Below, one piece after another: positions 59,376 through 64,000 of a DNA stretch of 64,000 nucleotides. Both the position numbers and the translations under genes were made by a program. The stretch's first letter is position 1. Every line of letters begins with the position of its first letter. The notes under the pieces were generated by a model that was given only the letters and a program-made list of their open reading frames with translations, made no database searches and was not told where the DNA came from. The stretch is from Theristus sp. LFF4_11 (Eukaryota; Nematoda; Chromadorea; Monhysterida; Xyalidae), in the NCBI GenBank assembly GCA_030248135.1, contig JASANC010002534.1, positions 1-64,000 on the forward strand, read 5' to 3'.

Positions 59376-59812
59376 CTGCAGCGAGCTTATTCAAAAGCAG
59401 CGAACAAGCTGGTGCACAGAATGCACACAGTTTTCACCAAAGTGAAGGCACGACGGCAAAATTTCGAAAAGGAAGGACTAAATGATGCCGATTTTGAAAG
59501 ATATTTTCGGGGCTAATCAAGATCAAGATACAATATGTGGAGTATTCAGAGTGCGTGCGGGAGCAGCAGCCGCATTAGCACGATTTCTTGTTCACTTACT
59601 TGAAAATGATGAGTCCTGAAAAACGCATGAAAGGTCCTCGATTTTGCGCGAAGCGAAGCAAAGAAAGAAACCGGAACAGGAAAAAAGGCTTGCAAACCGC
59701 CAGATAAGCGCGGTCTCGCTCCATCAGATCGGCGAGACGGTTCAACAAAAGACCGCGATTTTGTGCGTCCATCACGCGCCACGGTGCACCGCGCTTGAAT
59801 GCGGTCTTTGCA
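59352..59812 (-). pseudogene. Inverted duplicate of ALDH exon 3 and part of intron 3
   Basis: Read on the minus strand, this segment matches about 61954-62424 almost base for base. The copy covers ALDH exon 3 except its first ~25 bp, the donor GCG|GTTTGC and about 350 bp of intron. Its translated exon part reads [20 protein letters not shown] and on to ERDRAYLA, as in the real gene. Only one clear substitution was seen by eye (AATAAGCTC versus AATTAGCTC). Without the other exons it cannot make an enzyme. Confidence 0.88.
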
Positions 59813-59879
59813 GCTATCTATCTAGAAAATTTGCTCCAGCTATCTATATCGCCCCCCCCCAACTAGGGTTAGGTGCTTT

Positions 59880-60907
59880 GAAAAAAAAAATTTTTTATTT
59901 TTTTTTCGTTTTTTTTTTTAAATTTGGATTTTTTTTTCAAACTTAAAAAAAAATTTGAAAATTTTTTCTTCTACTTTGCTCTGAAAATTCGATTTATAGC
60001 ATAATTTTTTGAAAGTTCAAACCAAATTTTCTTCCCAACTTCTTTGTGTGCTTAGGTAAATGTCATTATTTGGTCATTTTGACCGACGTACTCCATGTTT
60101 TTCGATTTGGATGACTTCTAGAGTCAATTTTTAGCGTTGAAATGACTTAACTGAATTGAAATATCGTTTCAGAAATCGTTTTCTTGCAACTTAGAACATG
60201 TTTTTCAGTCGGTAGGCCATGAGATGAACATGATATCTTGTTGATTGGCGTATGTTATAGGTCTACAATGGAGTTGTGCGATATATTGTTAAACAATTTG
60301 AGCGGAGATGTTGGTTAATACCACATCACACGACCGTTTTTCAGATACCCGATAACATGGCCACATGTTAAAACTTGCGTGCTGAGCTAAACTAACGTGT
60401 TAAACTTGCGTCTGTCAGTTGCCCGCAACGTGATCGCGAAATCATGGTACGTGTTTTCGATACGATGATTTGAAGAGTGGGCTCTCGCCATGTGGCAGAT
60501 AGCATAGCTGGTTGAACCTGAAAGTAAGTGTCTTGGGGGGGCGACCGGGTCGACAGGGGTTGCCGACTTAGCTACAGCAAACAGGAATTTTTGAACACAG
60601 TCAAATTTTGGTAATTTTCTAAAAAGGAACCACTAAGAACGGTTCAATATTCAAGTACACGTGAAAAATTGCCCTGTTTTACTGTTGAAAATGCAACTTT
60701 CCCTCTATGAAATGGACATAATTTCAATAAAACACGATTTTCGCTCTTATAGTTTTCCGGATCGTTCTGAAAATAGTCTAGATGAACTCAGCTCGACGAG
60801 ACGCTTCGAACGAACCTAACTTGTAAAAAAAAATTTTTTTTAATTTTTTTTTAATTTAAAAAAAAAATTCGGATTTTTTTTTCCCTATTCTACCCCCAAC
60901 CCCTCGT
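59880..60907. other. A/T homopolymer-rich spacer
   Basis: Long runs of A and T flank both sides (59880-59960 and 60827-60885). The centre (60000-60800) has no ORF of note and no recognised RNA. It seems to belong to the mobile mosaic. Confidence 0.5.
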
Positions 60908-61028
60908 CTCTGGAACAACTATGAGCAAAATTTTTCGAATTGAAAAAAAATAATCGGCATTTGTGTTTTTTTTAAAATCACTTTAAAAATAAATTCGATT
61001 TTTGTTTTTTAACGACAACAAAATCAGC

Positions 61029-62934
61029 ATGTTATCAAAAATGCTGACGCGCGTTTGTGCGCAAGCGAAGCAACTCGGCGCCGTCGTCGTCGTCCGATCC
61101 GCGTCCGCGGCAGCCGCACAACCGCAGCCAATTCCCGTTTGGAAGGACGGTCCAAAACATACAGGGGTATATTGTTTTTTGCTTCAAAAAGAGAACGTTC
61201 ACTGTGTGGTTTGGATAGGGGGATTGGTTATGTTACAAAGTGAGACTGTACGTGTTCATCGATCCTTTATTTTGAGTTTTTTAATCATAGTTTTTTTTCT
61301 TGTTTTTTCTTCAATCCATCTGTAAGTCTTGAAAGTTAGGGCTTCGATTGTTTTTCCTCATAAACTGCAGATCTTCATCAACAACGAATTTCAAAACTCG
61401 GTCAGTGGTAAAACGTTTCCGACCGTCAATCCTGCCACCGGTGATGAGATCTGTCAAGTTCAGGAAGGAGACAAGGTCTGCCGCCAATTGTTTTGAAAAA
61501 AAGCACACCATTCTTTGTCCAGTCCAATACCAGTTGGACAGTGAGAAGGGAAGGGAGTAACGATTTTAGCATACCAGCAAGGTATTTCAAAGATCGCACA
61601 CTGCATATTTCCTGCCTTGCCAAAAATGAGGCACACAGTCCATTCGTAAATTATATACAGTTAGCTAATTACTTGGTGTACATACAGTTCGATGAATGCG
61701 TAACTGGGAAGACGGAATCGATGTTTGCACAGACCGCCCACCGCATACAACATGTGGTCGCCAACCAATCAACTAATTGTATATAATTGACAGATGGGCT
61801 TATTTTTTGTCACGGTTCTGGAATGAGCGAAAACTAGGAAACTCACCAAACTCTCCAAGAGCGTTGTTAACGTTCGACTGATTGGATTGAACACACACTC
61901 ACCAAAAAAAAACAAAAAAAATCTCTAAGGCCGATGTCGAGAAAGCGGTCGCTGCTGCAAAGACCGCATTCAAGCGCGGTGCACCGTGGCGCGTGATGGA
62001 CGCACAAAATCGCGGTCTTTTGTTGAACCGTCTCGCCGATCTGATGGAGCGAGACCGCGCTTATCTGGCGGTTTGCAAGCCTTTTTTCCTGTTCCGGTTT
62101 CTTTCTTTGCTTCGCTTCGCGCAAAATCGAGGACCTTTCATGCGTTTTTCAGGACTCATCATTTTCAAGTAAGTGAACAAGAAATCGTGTTAATGCGGCT
62201 GCTGCTCCCGCACGCACTCTGAATACTCCACATATTGTATCTTGATCTTGATTAGCCCCGAAAATATCTTTCAAAATCGGCATCATTTAGTCCTTCCTTT
62301 TCGAAATTTTGCCGTCGTGCCTTCACTTTGGTGAAAACTGTGTGCATTCTGTGCACCAGCTTGTTCGCTGCTTTTGAATTAGCTCGCTGCAGCCATTCAA
62401 CGCCACAGATTCAATTGCTACAAGAGTGCCAAGATTTTCCGTGAGAGCAAGTTCAGAATTTCGAGAGTGAAACAAAAGTGAATTGTGGCAAATTCAGAAT
62501 TTCGAGTAAAGGCCCATTCATGCACGCGAGCGCTGAAAAAATTAGAAAACAATAACGGCACGTCATTCGTCCGTTCGTCTGTTTTTTTGCTGTAGGGTTT
62601 GTTGAAACGGTTTTTTATATCGCCATAAAAACCGGTTTTATTTTCGTTTTAAACCCCAATTTTTCCTAGCACCCAAAAATAACTGGAAATAAAGCCGGTT
62701 TTTTTGAACGGTTTTATTTCGCATGCCAATCGTATTTTCCAGAGTTTGGAGACACTGGACAATGGCAAGCCGTTCCAAGTGGCCTACGCGGCTGACCTGG
62801 AGCTGTCGATTCGTTGTTACCGGTATTACGCCGGTTGGGCCGACAAAAACCACGGCAAGACAATCCCGATTGCTGGTGATTTCTTCTGCTACACGAGACA
62901 CGAGCCAAAAGGCGTCTGCGGTCAGATTATACCG
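61029..62934 (+). CDS. Mitochondrial aldehyde dehydrogenase (ALDH2/ALDH1 class), 5' part, continues past the right edge
   Basis: Predicted NAD-dependent oxidation of aldehydes to acids in the mitochondrial matrix. Exons: 61029-61166, 61371-61475, 61930-62070, 62743-62934; all junctions are phase 0 and give 192 residues. The first exon begins with a Met, basic, Ala/Val-rich presequence ([15 protein letters not shown] and on), fitting a mitochondrial targeting peptide, then [14 protein letters not shown]. Family hallmarks follow: [75 protein letters not shown] and [15 protein letters not shown], all at the expected spacing for ALDH1/2. The next residues (WNFP region), the coenzyme loop, the catalytic Cys and the Glu base lie in exons beyond the window. 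The fourth intron runs from 62935 to at least 64000. The exon at 61930 is the source of the inverted copy at 59352-59812. Confidence 0.93.
61653..61785. repeat. MITE related to the TACAGTC family in ALDH intron 2
   Basis: Left end TATACAGTTAGCTAATTA and right end AACTAATTGTATATA form imperfect inverted repeats, with CCAACCAATCAAC inside the right end. It is similar in layout to 31139-31298. Confidence 0.6.
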
Positions 62935-63388
62935 GTTCGACACTCATTGGTTTGGTGGTTTGTTTTACCGCGAAAAACAACAGGTTTCTAAATGGGGCAT
63001 TCATGGAGCAGTGTTTTGTGCACCGTGCTTCTATAACACAGCGACGCGTCGCTAAATACTGCTTCTTGAATGCGCCTGAAAAGTCGTTATCCATTATTTT
63101 CTGGTACTGCGACTTGTGCGCGGCATGCATGGAGATTATTGGAAACCAGTATCATGCGATTGACACGCGGTAATTCAAATTTGTTCAAGATAAGTTCCGG
63201 AGCATCGGCACGTTGGCAGTTTTTGGATTACGTGAAAGATTTTTATTCTATAGTCGTCCTGGATAATTTGTAGTATTAGCTGATTGGCTGGTGGTTTTGC
63301 CTGAATGTCAAGTTCAAAAAAGAAATTTAATCTTTTTTGGTTTTTTTGATTTTTGATGTGCGAGCATTTGTGAGGCAAATGGTCTTTT

Positions 63389-63705
63389 GCGGCCGAAGTA
63401 TAGCGGCCTGAAGGATTGCGGCCTGGACGATAGCAACCGGAGCATCGCGGCCTGGACAATCGCGGCCTGGAAGATTGCGGGCCGTGGCGATTGCGGCCTG
63501 GGAGGATTGCGGTCTGGGAGGATTGCGGCCTGGGACAATTGCGGCGCGGGACGATTGCGGCCGAAGTATAGCGGCATGAACGATAGCGGCCGGAGCATCG
63601 CGGCCTGGACAATAGCGGCCTGGAAGATTGCGACCCGGAACGATTGCGGCCTGGGAGGATTGCGGCCTGGGACAATTGCGGCGCGGGGCGATTGTGGCCC
63701 ATGAG
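63389..63705 (+). repeat. Minisatellite with ~15-bp GATTGCGGCCTGG units and ~168-bp higher-order period
   Basis: About 20 imperfect units around GATTGCGGCCTGGGA occur. The block starting GCGGCCGAAGTATAGCGG near 63390 recurs near 63558 with the same order of variant units (GAGCATCGCGGCCTGGACAA, then GAAGATTGCG), so an ordered array was itself duplicated. It is in ALDH intron 4 and GC-rich against an AT-rich background. Confidence 0.85.
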
Positions 63706-63980
63706 TTGGGAAATTAATGTAAAACCTTGTTTCTGATTTGGGAGACACAGAAAAATAAAAAGCAGCAGTTTTGTTGGCGGAATTTTTGGTTTTGCAACGA
63801 CGACGGCGGCGGCGACCAGGATCCACTGTCCAGATCGTATTTCTCCTCTGCTCATCCTTGAAAATTTGTAAATGGCTGTGGAGCCAGTTTGGCAGACATG
63901 GAACGGCAAAACTGATGCTTTTTATTTTTCTGTGCCTCCCAAATCACAAACAAGGTTTTGCATTAATTTTCGAACTCAAA
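63705..63980. repeat. Inverted-repeat element in ALDH intron 4
   Basis: Left arm (about 63706-63765, with AAACCTTGTTTCTGATTTGG and ACAGAAAAATAAAAAGC) is mirrored by the right arm (about 63916-63978, with GCTTTTTATTTTTCTGTG and ACAAGGTTTTGCATTAAT). The loop contains a GACGACGGCGGCGGCG run. It probably is a non-autonomous element that may extend past the window. Confidence 0.75.
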
Positions 63981-64000
63981 TTCCAACTGTTCGCTTTCAC

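Larger units (their letters stand above)
57381..60923. mobile_element. Mosaic of mobile DNA bounded by an inverted repeat
   Basis: CATAGTTGTTCCAGAG at 57381-57396 is followed by G-rich sequence and returns as its complement at 60908-60923 next to C-rich sequence (CCCCCAACCCC). A second, inner inverted pair is GGCGATATAGATAGCTGGAG at 57416 and its complement ending at 59854. Between them lie a tRNA-like unit, a GGATTA-rich tandem repeat, a Gag-like ORF, an antisense protease-like fragment and an inverted ALDH exon copy. The right part (59880-60900) is homopolymer A/T-rich with no coding signal. Whether this is one composite element or nested insertions is not settled. Confidence 0.6.
62935..64000 (+). 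other. Intron 4 of the ALDH gene (incomplete)
   Basis: It begins with donor GTTCGA after the CCG codon at 62932-62934. It holds a dispersed TACTGCTTC-TGAATGCG fragment (about 63025-63080, related to 13430-13480), a GCTGATTGGCTGG motif near 63278, the minisatellite and the inverted-repeat element. No further exon is seen before the edge. Confidence 0.7.

Noticed and set aside
1..64000. Search for CRISPR arrays, prokaryotic defence loci or operons
   Set aside because: All direct repeats are minisatellites or MITEs without spacer structure, and the genes are intron-bearing eukaryotic genes.

Overview
The window is eukaryotic and almost certainly from a multicellular invertebrate. Genes are cut into many short exons with GT-AG introns. 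Acceptors are mostly TTTCAG or TGCAG, AATAAA signals are present, and introns are AT-rich and full of small inverted-repeat elements. The gene content is metazoan: an EMI/multi-EGF secreted protein, an arrestin-domain protein, PEX5 and a mitochondrial aldehyde dehydrogenase. The acceptor style would suit a nematode or a related ecdysozoan, but the species cannot be settled from the sequence.

Layout. 1-4119 (+): the 3' part of a long intronless reading frame with a CCHC zinc knuckle, probably a retroelement Gag-like or domesticated gene, open at the left edge. 4120-8835: no convincing gene, one small inverted-repeat element. 8836-42330 (+): one large gene of about 36 exons for a MEGF6-like secreted protein (hydrophobic signal, EMI domain, 12 EGF/cbEGF modules, linker, roughly two dozen laminin-type EGF modules, no transmembrane segment). 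Its introns hold a 2.8 kb near-perfect palindrome, several MITEs and minisatellites. 43384-47190 (-): a complete seven-exon arrestin-domain (ARRDC/alpha-arrestin) gene of 396 residues, convergent with the EGF gene. 51430-56935 (-): a complete twelve-exon PEX5 gene of 579 residues. 57.38-60.92 kb: a mosaic of mobile DNA bounded by an inverted repeat. It holds a tRNA-like/SINE unit, a Gag-like ORF, an antisense retropepsin-like fragment and an inverted copy of an exon of the next gene. 61029-64000 (+): the first four exons of a mitochondrial ALDH2-like gene that runs off the right edge.

The four host genes are functionally unrelated and show no operon-like arrangement. Exon models for the EGF, arrestin, PEX5 and ALDH genes were built by hand from splice signals and reading-frame phase. 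Every junction keeps frame from start to stop (or to the window edge), which is strong internal support. The uncertain points are the 5' end of the EGF gene and the function of the long ORF at the left edge.

The most unusual features are the near-identical inverted copy of ALDH exon 3 inside a mobile-element mosaic beside its source gene, the giant palindrome in an intron, and the long intronless zinc-knuckle ORF. I found no CRISPR, operon or prokaryote-type system.
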